This document shows positions 23,543 to 36,300 of a stretch of DNA of 64,000 nt, piece after piece. The stretch is from Malus domestica (Eukaryota; Streptophyta; Magnoliopsida; Rosales; Rosaceae). Every line of letters begins with the position of its first letter. The first letter of the stretch is position 1. The notes beneath the pieces were generated by a model. That model did not search any database and had not been told where the DNA came from. It saw nothing but the letters and a program-made list of their open reading frames with translations. A program made the translations under genes and the position numbers. The stretch is taken from contig NC_091671.1 in the NCBI RefSeq assembly GCF_042453785.1, positions 40,318,501 to 40,382,500 of the forward strand. The letters run 5' to 3'.

Positions 23543-25447
23543 ATGGCTTATAATTCTAAGCTCATCTCATCCCTCCATATTTTAGCTTCATTTTTCATCC
23601 TTCTTGTTCCACTTTTTGCCTCTCGATCTTTAGCTGCAGATAACTCTTCAACCCCAGTCTCCACCGGAACCATTTGCAAATCCACCCCCGACCCTTCCTT
23701 TTGCAAATCCGTCCTCCCCAGCAACAACACCGCCGAAAATGTCTACTACTATGGCCGGTTCTCGGTCCGAAAGTCCTTGTCTCAGTCGCGAAAGTTCTTA
23801 AATTTAGTCGACAAGTATCTCAAACGGAGTTCCACTTTGTCTCTTACCGCCGTCCGAGCCCTCGAGGACTGCCTGCTGCTTGCCGGCCTCAACATGGACT
23901 TTTTGCTGAACAGTTTTGAAACCGTCAATAACACTAGCAATACCCTTCCCGCACTCAAAGCCGACGACGTCCAAACACTCCTCAGCGCCATTCTCACCAA
24001 CCAGCAAACATGTTTCGACGGCATTCAGTCCGCCGCATCGGCGTGGAGCCTGAAAAACGGCCTCTCCATCCCGCTAAAAAACGACACGAAATTCTACAGC
24101 GTTTCGCTAGCACTTTTTACCAAAGGGTGGGTTCCCAAGAAGAAGAAACAAGCCGCGTGGCGCCCCACTAGGATGCAGCGCGGCTTCAAGAACGGACGCT
24201 TGCCGCTGAAGATGTCGAGCAAAACGCGCGCCGTTTACGAGAGCGTGAGCAAGCGGAAAATGCTGCAAACGGAGGCGGCGGACGATCAGGTGTTGGTGAG
24301 TGATATCGTGACGGTGAGTCAGGATGGAACGGGAAACTACTCCACCATCAATGACGCCATTGCCGCGGCTCCAAACAACTCTGCACCAACTGATGGGTAC
24401 TTCTTGATCTATGTCACCGCCGGTGTTTATGAAGAGTACGTCTCAGTAGCTAAAAATAAGAGGTACTTGATGATGGTTGGAGACGGCATTAACCAAACGA
24501 TTATCACCGGCAACCGCAGCGTCGTAGATGGATGGACAACTTTCAACTCTGCAACATTGGGTAACCTATATTTTTAAACAAGAAATGAAAAATGCAAGCT
24601 GCTTTGTTATATTTTCAAACTGTGAATTAGGATCGTAATCAAGTTTAATATTTGACCATACATAACGGTCAAATTTTATTATGTGCATATTTTATAAAAT
24701 CAACATAATGCTGAATTAGTATCTTACAAATAATTGAATATGATAAATATTGCAGCTGTGGTTGCACCTGGATTTGTAGCGGTGAACATAACGTTCCGCA
24801 ACACCGCGGGAGCAATCAAGCACCAAGCAGTCGCAGTCCGAAATGGGGCGGATCTGTCCACATTCTATAGTTGTAGCTTTGAAGCCTACCAAGACACATT
24901 ATACACACACTCTCTTCGGCAGTTCTACAGAGAATGTGACATCTACGGCACCGTTGACTTCATATTTGGAAATGCTGCTGTTGTGTTCCAAAACTGCAAC
25001 ATATATCCCCGCCTTCCAATGAGCGGCCAGTTCAACGCCATCACGGCTCAGGGTAGAACCGACCCGAACCAAAACACGGGCACTTCAATTCACAATTGCA
25101 CCATTCGTGCCGCTGATGATTTAGCCTCCAGCAACAGCAGTACACAGACGTATTTGGGCAGGCCATGGAAGGAATATTCTAGGACAGTTTACATGCAGTC
25201 TTACATTGATAGCGTGGTGGATCCTGTTGGTTGGCAAGAGTGGAACGGAGATTTTGCACTGACCACGTTGTATTACGCTGAGTACAACAACACCGGACCC
25301 GGATCCAACACTACGAACAGAGTTACGTGGTCCGGTTACCATGTGATTAATTCTACCGACGCCGCTAATTTCACGGTGACTAATTTCTTGCTGGGAGATG
25401 ACTGGTTGCCCCAAACCGGAGTGCCTTACACCAGCGGATTAATTTGA
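23543..25447 (+). CDS. Pectin methylesterase with inhibitor pro-domain (two exons)
   Basis: Exons 23543-24560 and 24756-25447 join at GT/AG sites and give 569 residues. The enzyme removes methyl esters from wall homogalacturonan. Residues 1-31 are a signal peptide. Residues about 40-190 are the PMEI pro-domain with Cys45, Cys54, Cys110 and Cys157. A basic subtilase cleavage motif RKML follows at 238-241. The catalytic domain starts near 251 (VSQDGTGNYSTINDAI) and holds GVYEEYV, HQAVAVR (Gln363), YQDTLYTH (Asp386), GTVDFIFGNA (Asp407) and YLGRPWKEYSRTVY with the substrate-binding Arg. It ends GDDWLPQTGVPY, as the family does. All catalytic residues are present, so it should be active. The single intron of 195 bp is at the position common in type-I plant PMEs. 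A dead same-strand paralogue lies at 12510, and a stand-alone inhibitor-domain gene 4 kb downstream. Confidence 0.95.
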
Positions 25448-27230
25448 GATTTTTCTTGGACTGCAACCCATTTTTTCTTCTCTTTTACAATTCTTTTCTC
25501 CTTGCCATTTTTTAAAGTAAAGTAATAAACATGTAATGCCCAATTAGGAATTCTCAATTTACAACTTAGGTTTTAAAATTGTAATTGGTTTTATTTTTTG
25601 TTTTGTTAACTGATTGACTTTATAACAATCGTGTTTGAAGAAACTTTCGTGATGCATCTTAATTGATCAATTTGTCACATATGAAGCATATACATCTAAA
25701 GATTAGATTAACTTTACTTTGGTCGTTGCTAGTAAAGTTTTTTAAGTGTGATTGTCCTTATAACATTCTGAAAATGCTAAGAAAATGCAAGAGTTTATAG
25801 CGTCAATTTTTTATAACGCTATGGTATAATGTCTTGACATATCAATCATGTCATCCACTCATTTTATAATCAAGGGCAAAGATAGGATTTCTTCAACCAG
25901 TGGGCTACCCAAAAATATAACCATAATATGATTTGATCAATTTTTTTTGTCTTCATAAAGTTACATTATAATCAACCTGAAATAAAAAAAAATTACGTAA
26001 TAAACCAAACAATTCTACAGCTTTCCATTAATTAACTTCAACTTAAATAAAAATAAAAGTAAAAGTAAAAAAATTGGATTATTGACTCCTGATATACGAT
26101 CAAAATTGGAATTTTGATCATTGAACTAAAAATTCATAAACATTATTGCTTACTAAAAGAAAGATATGTTCTTTGCTTGAACATATAGAGGAAACAACCT
26201 TCTACCTGACCTATGTACCAGTAGTGGAATGGCTTGCTACTTTCAATCAGAAAAGGAAAATTGAGCAAGGCAAGGGAGAAATAAGTTGACCCCTCTTCTC
26301 TGGTAACCCGCCACCACATATGTAGAAAAAGAGGAAGCAGGAAGGAGGAACAACCATTTGACTTTGGCACATGGGGGTGGAAAACTCCTTATTTGGACGA
26401 AAGTTTCAACGATGTTGTTCAAATTAACTGTTGCTCTAGCGTGATGAGTTTAAAAGAGTACTGTTCACATATTTTAATTTAGATACCAAAACTCTACTTG
26501 AATCAAAATCTAAAAACCAATACTCTAAATTTTATTCAAAAGATAATTATAAAAATGCAATAAAATACAACAAATTGATAATAGTGGAACTCGGTGGGTT
26601 GTAGTTGGTGACAATAGACTGCAGTAGCCTAACTGATATGCTATTAACTTAATATAGTAGGAATTCGACCAAAACGAACCTAGCCTACAACCCATCTTAG
26701 TCGTGAGTGTAACTCCGTCGGTGCTTAATTATAATACATGAATTAGTAATGACATATGATAGTATGACCGTTATACACAAAAATTTCTCTCTCCGATCGA
26801 GAAAGATAACTAGATCTAAGTTGGCTTCGATATTTGACTAGCTGCAGGAATTGCAAGGTGTATAGCATGTGATACGTCAACCATGATTCCCTTGCCCTTG
26901 TTGGTTGTTAGTATCAAACAGTTTTCCATAACTAAAGCATACATCCCAAGCCATCCACGCAATTGAATTTAGTGTTTTTTATGGACATGAAGGAGTTGTC
27001 TGTTTCTTGTTGGGCAAAAGATTACAGGTTAAGATGCCCAAGTTCTTAGACAGTCCTAAGGTTTGGTCGAGAAAGCGATTTATAGCTCCAATTATTTGAC
27101 TCAAATTTTGGTCAAAATTTTAAACGAAAAAATTAATTTAAGTCGGCTCATTTGACATACTGACCTTTAGTTCAAAAATCTCCGACGTTATTTATTTATA
27201 TACAGTCTTCTAAGGCATGAATAAAAAAAA
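25448..27230. other. Intergenic region downstream of the pectin methylesterase
   Basis: The 3' end of the gene, with a polyadenylation-like agtaataaac near 25520, is followed by AT-rich DNA. I see no gene, RNA or clear transposon end here. Confidence 0.5.
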
Positions 27231-27232
27231 AG

Positions 27233-28376
27233 AGAAATGCTAAAGAGATATTCTTAAAAATGGAATTATTTATGTATTCTCTGTTACTTCATATTTTTTA
27301 CATAATATTTTGTAAAGCTATTACTAAAATTAACGTTAAATTGTAATGTGATTGAGAGTTCCACTGTTGAAAAAGTCTCCTTTAGAGCATCTATAAAGAA
27401 GAGTCAAATTCAAAACATTAAATTTCAATTTGATAGCTGACTTGGCAATTTGACACATATTGTCAATAAATTCCATTCACCCAATATGTCAGAATTTATT
27501 GCTTCTGTTTTTTTTAAACAAAAATAATAAAAGTTGGGTTGTTTTTTGTTTAAAAATAATAAAATAATACTTAACTATTCTAGCATTTAAGGTAAGATAA
27601 GTGAAATGTCTTTGGACATAGCAAAAACCATATTTGAAGGCAACATAAATTTTCACATCTCGTTGTTTTGACATCTTTTTGTCCATTTTAGCTTTGACAT
27701 TTCAGTTGAAGTAAATGATATATCATTTGTTACTGTTATATGTTTACGTGACATTTCTGACATCTCCTTTGGAGATGATCTTAGCATTTCTCATCAAAGA
27801 ATGTGGGCTGTCGGATTCTTTTAATTTTTCATCAAAGAATGTCGGCACAAAAATTAACGTTAAATTGTGAGGTGACAGAAAATCTATAGAGCATTTGGAA
27901 GAGTCTCTTAGCATTTCTCTTGTTACATCAGCAACAAAATTGATTGCGTCCTTGTACTCTATTTTGTTTCTGGTCTTTATCTTTGCTATGACGCATCTGC
28001 AATGAATGTAATTGCCACTCATAGAAGACAACTACGTAGGAGTTACCAAAAGCAATCCTTTTGAACCGCGTTCCTTCACGTGCATGCGTTCCGTTATACC
28101 TTGGAACTCTCATGCATCTTATTAATCTCTACTTAAACACAAAACCAACAACACGTAATTAACTAGGTTTGCTCTTCTAATTATTTCTGACAGATGCATT
28201 AATTGAAGAGTGGAGACTCTCTTAGAATTAGAACTGTTCATGGATTCTCGATCATCTCATGTTTTTTATAAAATATTTTGTAATGTTGACACGAAAATTG
28301 ACCTTATACTATGAGGTGACTGAGAGTCCATGAAAAGTTTAACTTTACGAGTCCCCTTAGCATTTCTCTTAATTGA
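27233..28376. mobile_element. Cluster of three related MITEs (GAGAAATGCTAA ends)
   Basis: Copies or part copies lie at about 27233-27375, 27766-27925 and 28205-28376. Shared parts are gagaaatgctaa or its complement ttagcatttctc at the ends, and aaaattaacgttaaattgtga in the middle. The same family occurs at 37307-37452 and 60745-61345. They appear non-autonomous and degraded. Confidence 0.65.
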
Positions 28377-28544
28377 AATACTCGTAATCATACGTGTTCT
28401 ATAACTATATGATCAATATAATCACGTCAACTTGATGATGTAGCTATACCATATTGTAACGGCAGATATTGCTTTGGGTTTGGCATTTGGCAAAAACTAT
28501 TAGAGAGTAAAACATCGCTACGCTTTTGCACATGATTATTTAAT

Positions 28545-29338
28545 GGGGTTTTTTAACTTTGATTAAAATTTAAAAAAAAACATGGTGTTAGATTAGATAT
28601 TAATTTTAGTCCCTAATGTGCCCTTAATTCAAAATAATTAATGTGCATTTTATTTAATGTCTCCAATTAAATATTTAAATTTATTAATACACAAATTTTA
28701 ATTTATTTTTTGACCAAAAAAGAGTTTTTTAATTTATTAATTTTATTTAACATTCTTCAAACTTGAAAGACTCAATTAATGTACCTAAATGTTAGTACCG
28801 AAATATATTATATTGAACTAATATATTTAAATGTTAGTACCGAAATGTATGTACCTTAATATATGCACCAAAATGTATTAATATTAAATTAATGTACCTA
28901 AATGTATGTACCGAAATGTATGCACTGAAATGTTAGTACCGAAAATGTATTATATTGAATTAATGTACCTAAATGTTTGTATTGAAATGTATGTATCGAA
29001 ATGTGTGTGCCTAAATGTATGTACCGAAATGTATTATAATGAATTTAATATACCTAAATGAAGAAGATAAAGTACATCAAAATATATTGTATAACAAAAA
29101 TTAGTTTATCTAAATGTTCACAACAAAATATATTACGATGAATGAAATGAAAATAAAAATTATAATGAAATAAAATTAATACATTAAAATTAGAAAGAAA
29201 AAGATAAGTAATTAAAAAATCAAAATATAATTAATAAATGAGGTTAGTAATGTATCAAGGGACTAAAATTAGATTTTGATCTTACTCATGGTTTTAATCA
29301 AAAAGTCATCATTGCCAAGGATTAAAATGAAGTTTTCT
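28545..29338. mobile_element. MULE-like element with internal minisatellite
   Basis: A 10-bp direct repeat ATTATTTAAT (28535-28544, 29339-29348) flanks it. Ends are loosely inverted: ggggttttttaactttgattaaaa on the left resembles the complement of the right end (gaaaacttcattttaatcc, then gactttttgattaaaacc), and ttttagtccct lies inward on both sides. The interior (28770-29060) is a minisatellite of the phrase aatgtatgtaccgaaatgta with variants. There is no coding frame. Confidence 0.7.
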
Positions 29339-29565
29339 ATTATTTAATCCAATAGCAATTAATTAGGTGTTGAGTTCAAATCTCACAAATAACTGTTCAT
29401 AAAATCGCTTGCGTGGTGTATAAAACCAACAATTGTTATCGAAAAGTAGTTAGTGAATCGCAAGGTTGGCACATTTTAGTAAATTATCATTTATTAATTA
29501 CATAAAAATTTGATCCTATTTAACTAGCTACTAATTAAATCCATACAATGGAAGATTCAAGAAAA

Positions 29566-30159
29566 TCACTTGTGAGCAGGCAAGACCTTGACGATGGACA
29601 AAATATTATTGCACAAGAGGCGGAACGCTTCGTTCTTGGCTTTGATCACGGATTTCTCTCCCCCGAGCGAGCTGTCGCATAAGTCGGCGTCGGAAATCGC
29701 CACGTTGACCCACAGTTCCACTTCCTCTAAGTTATGCGTCGAGATGGCCTCGACGCAATCGTCGAGCTGCTCGTTGGCATCGGAGTAGTGCTCAATGCAG
29801 TCTGCCAACCCCTGCTGAATCGTGGGGTCCAAAGTGGTAGCGTTGTGAATGAGCAACGACCGCATGTGCTCGTCCACGTCGGAGGCCATTGCGGCAGCCA
29901 GCCGGATGGCAACGAAGGCAAGGCCGGTGAGGTCCGCGCCCTTGCTGTTCGGGTCCTTCTCCAGGGTTTCGATGCATAAGTCCTTACGGGGTGAATTCTG
30001 GCACGCTTGTTCAAGAAGCTTCATGTTCACCTCACCTGCGGCAGCGGCGGTGTTGCTGCCTTGACTTACACCTTGAGCTTGACCGTTTCCAGCGACGACG
30101 AGAAATTTTGCGGCACATAATGTTGAGAGGAAGAAAAATGCTGCTGCAATTGGCCTCAT
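29566..30159 (-). CDS. Invertase/pectin methylesterase inhibitor-domain protein
   Basis: This is an intronless gene of 197 residues. Residues 1 to about 28 form a signal peptide. The PMEI fold follows, with the first Cys pair in EQACQNSPRKDLCIETL, a helix-rich middle (LAFVAIRLAAAMASDVDEHM), DCIEHYSDANEQLDDCVEAI, and the C-terminal ISDADLCDSSL and LLCNNILSIVK. Length and Cys spacing fit extracellular inhibitors of pectin methylesterase or invertase. Which enzyme it inhibits cannot be read from the sequence. It lies about 4 kb from the intact pectin methylesterase, on the opposite strand, which suggests but does not prove a common origin. A TATA-like tttatacac (about 30247-30255) lies 90 bases upstream. 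Confidence 0.88.
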   Translation of the reverse strand: MRPIAAAFFFLSTLCAAKFLVVAGNGQAQGVSQGSNTAAAAGEVNMKLLEQACQNSPRKDLCIETLEKDPNSKGADLTGLAFVAIRLAAAMASDVDEHMRSLLIHNATTLDPTIQQGLADCIEHYSDANEQLDDCVEAISTHNLEEVELWVNVAISDADLCDSSLGGEKSVIKAKNEAFRLLCNNILSIVKVLPAHK

Positions 30160-30245
30160 TTTCCTTTTCTTTCCTTGTTCTTGTTCTTATTTTTGTTGTT
30201 AAATCAATGGAAGGGGATTAACTGATTAGAAAACGAGGAGAATGA

Positions 30246-30256
30246 GTGTATAAATA
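30246..30256 (-). promoter_or_regulatory. TATA box of the inhibitor gene
   Basis: On the minus strand the sequence reads catatttatacac, about 90 bases before the ATG. Confidence 0.5.
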
Positions 30257-30811
30257 TGAGGAGGAATTGGAATGGTGGTCGGTTTTTGTGGAGGGCCTCC
30301 CAATGCCGCGAATTATGAGGAACCTTCACTCATTTCCACAAATTCTTTAAACGCGTATTGGACGTTGATTTGAACGACTGAGACTTAAAGTAGATTTTGT
30401 TCTTTCAAATTTAACACTCAATTCTATGGTTACGTAGCTTGTGCTGCATATAGGCAACTTAGAAATTGGGTTTGTAAGGTTTGGCTTGAGTTATGATGGC
30501 TTTACAAATTTCCTTAGTGGTTTGTAGCCCTAGGAATGCTTGGGCTATGTTCGTTTTGTGTCATACAATAGGAAATTGAGAAAATAAAACTTTTTTGTCA
30601 TAAAATTCAACACCTTGGAATAGGTGGTTAAGTTGAGACATTATTGATGTGGTTAAGAGGAGGACAATGGCCCATCTCTTTGAATATTTGACATGTTATC
30701 AGAGCATGTTTGATTGCGAGAAGTCGAAGAAAAACTTAGATAAAACAACATGACACCTGACAAATTGATATACGCTCTTACAAAAGTACATATCGAGTGT
30801 AATATTTAATA

Positions 30812-30990
30812 GGGTAATGATAAGTAGACCATCTATTTAAATGATATTTTGTAAACTATATGATGTAGTTGTTGATTATTAGATTATTACTTAAGTGTTA
30901 AGTATTGATTAACGTACTTATTCCCTATTGGTAACACATCACATAATTTACAAATTTGGTCTAAAAATTGGTCTACTAACATTATCATTT
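30812..30990. mobile_element. MITE with inverted ends (TAATG...TAGTAGACC)
   Basis: The left end (ggtaatgataagtagacca) and complement of the right end (gataatgttagtagacca) match, and gtaaactatatgatg / gtaaattatgtgatg continue the arms inward. A degraded relative is at 15093-15235. Confidence 0.7.
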
Positions 30991-31019
30991 GTTAATAATG
31001 ACAAAAACATTATAAGATA

Positions 31020-31533
31020 TGTTTGTACCATACTTGACAAATCCCGAAACTACCGAGCACTGGTCAACGTTATACCGTCAGGGACCTAGAAGAGTTTCCC
31101 TCCAACCAGGAGGTCAATCACAGCGCGACACGTGTCGACATCAGAAGCCAATCATAACGCGACACGTGTCAACATCAGAAGCCAATCATAACACGACAAG
31201 TGTCAATGTCAAAACAAAGCTAGAAATCTCTTCTATAAAAGGAGATCATTCTCCCACAATATTTCCTAATGTTATTTGTACTAAATCATTCACTAGTACT
31301 CACTAAAGGAGAGCTTGAACCTATGTACTTGTGTAAACCCTTCACAATTAATGAGAACCCCTCTACTCCGTGGACGTACCCAATCTGGGTGAACCACGTA
31401 CATCTTGTGTTTGCTTCCCTGTCTCTATCCATTTGCATACTTATCCACACTAGTGACCGGAGCAATCTAGCGAAGGTCACAAACTTGACACTTTCTGTTG
31501 TACCAAAGTCCTCACTGATTTTGTGCATCAACA
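31020..31533 (+). mobile_element. Solo LTR with perfect AGATA duplication
   Basis: The 514-bp unit starts TGTTTGTACC and ends GTGCATCAACA; AGATA flanks it at 31015-31019 and 31534-31538. A TATA box (ctataaaagg, 31233-31242) marks the U3/R boundary. Its U3 contains three 34-bp tandem units centred on gacacgtgtc (31127-31136, 31161-31170) and gacaagtgtc (31195-31204). Since no internal region remains, it arose by LTR-LTR recombination. Confidence 0.9.
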
Positions 31534-31567
31534 AGATAAATATCTCGTATTATTAATGCTCAAAATT

Positions 31568-32267
31568 GTAAGGTTAACAAATGTAATTAAATAACATAAG
31601 ATGGGCTAGTAAGATGGGCTAAATTCAAATGGAATTAAAGATGTAAGTGGTTCACCTCTCAAAACTGAGCTACATCCACTGTGTTACTCTCAATATATTG
31701 ATTTCAAGACTAAATAACGCTCGGCTTAATACATACACCTTATTCTCTCTTGTTCATCCGACTCTCACAATGGAGGTCTCTACCCCTTTATATTGGCCTT
31801 TCCCCCTTGAGAACTATCAAAACAATATTTAATTTGCCAACTACCCGTACTAACTTACTAACAGCTTTTCACCTACTTGCCCTGGCCTTTTTGGACCAAG
31901 TGACGTTCTAGCAGTCGGTTGACACTTCTTTTAAGGCCCAGGTGGCCCAAGCGCCCTTCTCGGACCTCGGTTACTCTGCCTTGCCTTGCCAAGCACTGTG
32001 CCGACTTCCTTTATGCCCCATCTTAGGCCTCTGCATGCATGTCGTTGAGTAGTCCAAGCGATACTCAAGTACTTCGACACTTGGAGGCTTGTGTCGTAAA
32101 GCTGTCAGCATACCCATGTGCTCTTCTTGGTCGGATAATCCTTCTTTTGTCTCAGTTGGCTTGAGCCCCCTGGGGTCGACCCTCTATCAACTCTTGGGGC
32201 CTTGGGCTCCTAGACTTTTCTTTGGACTTACGTCCTTGGGTAGGCCTATATGGGCCCATCGTTAACA
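31568..32267 (-). mobile_element. Probable LTR on the minus strand
   Basis: On the minus strand it begins TGTTAACGATGGGCCC, has a TATA box (aatataaagggg, about 31783-31794) and a leader with gtggatgtagctcag...gtgaaccac, similar in kind to the R region of the LTR at 3184. The far end and target duplication are unclear, so the right-to-left extent is approximate. Confidence 0.5.
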
Positions 32268-32568
32268 CGTAAAATCAAAGCAATTCATACAAAACTAATA
32301 AAACATCAAAATTAACAAAAACGTCATTTAAAAAAAATTGAATATGTGACACCATCTAAAATAAAATAAATAAAAATATTTATCTAAGAGAACATATTTT
32401 AGAACATGACTACATGAGTTAATGTATATATTTATACAAACATATTATACAAATACAAATACAACCACAAGGTGTGTACCAAGACGCTGCCAAAGAAAAA
32501 CAAAAGCGCCAAAATATTATATTCCCCACTGCACTACAAAAATCCAAATGGATCAGATTGTTCTGTGC

Positions 32569-33342
32569 CTATATGCTCCATATCCTCTTTAACGACAGAA
32601 TCTGGGTGCCCGAACCCGAAGATTTTTGTCCGCTGTAATTGTTTTTGGGTGAACCGAAACAGATACGATTAGGCACCTCATCCACGAGAACAGATACCCC
32701 CACCACTTCCGTGAATGGCTTCCTCCCACATTCCTCCGGCGATAAACTCGTCGACGACGCGCATCTTGAAAAACCCATGTTACCCTTACTCCTCTCTTGC
32801 TCCGAACCGGAGGGTTCATTCACTGTTATTGAGATTTCTGGCGAAATCTCTCGCTTAGGAACCGGAATATCGGGTTGTACCGGCGCCCTGCAGAGTGGAC
32901 AATTGGACTGCGACTGAAACCAAGTGTCGATACAGTCGATATGGAAGGCATGGTTGCACATGGGCAGTAGACGGCCTTGCTCTTGATCTTCGAACTCCGA
33001 TAAGCACACTGCGCACTCCAGCGGTGTTACGACGGCGTTTTTGGTGCCGGTGGTGGCAGAGTAAGTAAAAGCAGGTAGGGTTTTGAGAACAGAGGGGTCC
33101 AAGGCCTTTGGATTGGTAATAGAAGAGAGAGTGGTCTCGAGGAGGGAGGTGAGAGAGCGGTGGTTGCGACGATGTCGTTGGTGGCGACTGCGGTGGAAGA
33201 AGCAGCGGACGTAGCTGTGGAAGCAAGCGATGGTGAAGACTACGACGAAGAGAATGACGACTGAGCAGAGCATGATCTTGCCGTTCAAAGCGTAGTGGGT
33301 ACGTTTGTGGGTGTCTATATCCATGGAGTGGGTTAGTTTCAA
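32569..33342 (-). CDS. ATL-type RING-H2 E3 ubiquitin ligase
   Basis: This is an intronless gene of 257 residues, the usual build of the plant ATL family of membrane-bound E3 ligases. One transmembrane helix spans about residues 23-45 ([18 protein letters not shown]), followed by a basic stretch ([13 protein letters not shown]). A GLD-like motif lies at 80-94 ([15 protein letters not shown]). The RING-H2 finger is Cys110-x2-Cys113, Cys129, His131, His134, Cys137, Cys148-x2-Cys151, with the ATL-typical Trp141 and Pro149. All eight zinc ligands are present. The C-terminal 100 residues are variable and Ser-rich. A second Met at residue 7 could be the actual start. Substrate and signal are not deducible; ATLs often act in defence or stress responses. 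Confidence 0.92.
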   Translation of the reverse strand: MKLTHSMDIDTHKRTHYALNGKIMLCSVVILFVVVFTIACFHSYVRCFFHRSRHQRHRRNHRSLTSLLETTLSSITNPKALDPSVLKTLPAFTYSATTGTKNAVVTPLECAVCLSEFEDQEQGRLLPMCNHAFHIDCIDTWFQSQSNCPLCRAPVQPDIPVPKREISPEISITVNEPSGSEQERSKGNMGFSRCASSTSLSPEECGRKPFTEVVGVSVLVDEVPNRICFGSPKNNYSGQKSSGSGTQILSLKRIWSI

Positions 33343-36300
33343 AAGATTTGTTTGAATTTAAAGGAGAAGGATTGGTTGCTCTGCAATTGGTAGTGATGAC
33401 TAATTAGGTTTGAGTTTGGTGGGTTTTTTTTATGAGCCTCAGCAATTGGGCATGCAGATATGTATGGCGTGCTTTATTATTCCTCTGCAAGCTTAGATGT
33501 TTCAAAGTGTCGACTAACTGTAGTAATATAGTTGGTTAGAAATTTAAAAAAACAATCTAACTAATTGTATTATAACACTTGATATACTGAACCATGTTTC
33601 TGGTACATTAAAAAAAATTCTTACAAACTACAAGAACGATCAATACTTTTGCCATTCAATTGTGATTATAAATATGTTATATTTAGAATCTTTTTTAAAC
33701 TTTTTTTTTAATTTATTATTATTAAGAGGAAGTATGAGGGTTTCAAACTATTACAATAATTTAGAGAAAAATTTTCGAACCCGAAATGCATGAATGGGAA
33801 CCCAATACTCTATTGGTTATGTTATTTGACCACATGCATCATTTTTTTTTTAACTATCACTCAAAGATTATCAAACTAAATATTATTTTGTCGTTGATAT
33901 AAAAAGAACAAATTGATAAAGTATCATGATTATTATCACATCATTCTTCTCAGATATGCCTTTTTGTCAAAAGATCATCCGAATTTTATATGCAAGAGAT
34001 ATTGAGGTATCAAGATAATTGAACTTTAAACCTCTAATACAAATACAAAATTGAATGTTTTTAATTATTTGATCCACGTATCTATCGCAGATTGTCCAAG
34101 TTTTAATGGGTGATTAGTTGGTTAAGTCAACCCCTGCATGAAAGATATAGCGGCTGTTGCTAAAACCGATACAACACGAATCAACCAAACATGAAAAAGC
34201 CGACGAAAGCTAGCTGCTGTTGGTAAAGTTATTTCTCTTATATGCATGCATGTCTCGATGTGTATGAACTTTTCCCAAGTTTTGAAATATCCAATATATT
34301 CCGATTAGTTTTCTTGACTCATTTGTCATGCAGCATATCATACACATCATGTGTATCACATAAAAGATGCATGCATGAGAACTAGATAGAAACATATGTT
34401 CAATGAAATCATAGGGATATTTTAATAAAGAGAATCATCGGTATGGATAACTTCACCAACGAATTGGTCAGGTCATTCTCATAAAGGTGAACTGTGTGTA
34501 CTGAAAGTTGCACATGTATTGCGTCTAAAGGTACTCAAGAACACATCATGTTATTTGTTATTTTGCGATCAAAATGTCTCAACAATTTAACAAATTAGAC
34601 TGTCATACTTAAATTTTTCTAAACTATTAGATACTTCAGACATAAAGTTTCATCAACATAAAATGGGTGGGAATTATCTTACAATATGGCAGTAGTACGG
34701 TAGTGGATCAGGAATATAATGTATATAGTAGCCTTTCATCATCAACTTGAATCATTCATATTCTATCTAATCCATAAGATTATATATACATATATATATA
34801 TTATCATCAAACAATAAGATGACATGGCTAGGAAACAAAGAGGAGACCCGTGCATGATCGATAGGGATCCTCTTCGGATCTCATTACCTGAAGTCCAAAG
34901 AGCAGTAAATTTAGACCACTCAAATTGAATCTGACAATTCCCATTAACTCATTCCGCATATCCACCCAACACAAATTAAAGATGCGATTCTCTCTTTCTC
35001 TCTTAAATAGTCCGAATTTTTTAATCCTTAAAATCTGGACAATGAAGTCAGGAGATAATCCAAATTTGTGCATGATGGCAACAAAGAACATAATATTTCA
35101 CAACTCCTGCCCCCACCAACCAAATGAAGCTTCCGCGGTGCAACTTGTTAGTTTTCAGTAAGCGGATTCAGTTAATATTTGCTTTTAAGCACTTGGTTTT
35201 GCTAGTTGCTACCATGTTGAATTTAAGCTGTGGGCGGCACAAGTGGCATGCATATTCTAATGCCGCCACTAAGATTAGATGAACGAGCTCTACATTTTGA
35301 TACTTAATGCGATATGTATTGTCTAATGGCAAGAGGAGTTTTTAGTGCTGACTGTCACAGTTTTACGCAGAGTTTTATTCAATCTTAACCAACGTACTAA
35401 GTGAATTAGTAATATCACGTTTGAATTTGGTGGTCACATTAAACTATTTTGTTGGTTCAAGGTCTGGTCAGGCTTTTAATGCGGGGCTTTTTCAGAATCT
35501 ATCCATAGAGCCAAAATTTATCACTTATGTCTTCCACAGTTGTTTAAGTGAGTTTGATTCTAACAATTATGCAACCTAACCTTGATCTATTTAGCATAGT
35601 TATAGAGACGTGAGTTTAGTAGTTTTCGGAGCACTATTTTACAACTTAATCTCGTGAGACACATCTATTACACTGAATAACTAAACTCAATTATATTGGA
35701 AGTCAATTTTTCTGACTTACCGTGAAATTATAATTCAGCTCGGCGAGAAAGGGTTGGTTAAGAACTATTGAATGTACACCATAATAGTTACAGTCACTTA
35801 AGGAAATGTTCACCTTCGGAATGAAAATGGATGAGCATGCACTTGAGCCTGGAAGTGATGAAATTCGGGGGAAAACATAGAACCTGTCACTATATTGGGG
35901 TCGAGGCACGACCCAATTTATAAGAATCAAAATAATTAAACTCAAAATTTTTGACCCACTGTAAAAGTTCTTTATAGTGAAACATCACCTCAACTCTTCA
36001 ACCAAGGAGGACATAAGCAAGCCAATAGGCCTGCGTCAACAAATGCAGAAGTGCAGGTGGGATGCCTAAGCTTGTTAGATTGATTTGGGCCGAAATACAC
36101 TCCCCCAACATAACCCCATAAGATTTGAAGACTGAAGCCTGCCAATATGTGAATTGGGCCCATATACTGTATGTTCATAAATCATGAACCTAATTTTTCC
36201 TTCTGCATAACTCATCTGAATGCGTTAATTAAATTTGCTCCCTAACAACTAATTTTTCCTTCTGCACCAAATGGTAACTGTCCCCAAACAACTAATAGTT

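Noticed and set aside
28770-29060. CRISPR or regulatory array
   Set aside because: It is an AT-rich minisatellite with shuffled words and no constant repeat-spacer pattern.
35703-35945. 80-residue frame resembling a receptor ectodomain scrap
   Set aside because: There is no flanking exon, kinase or signal peptide, and the resemblance is too weak.
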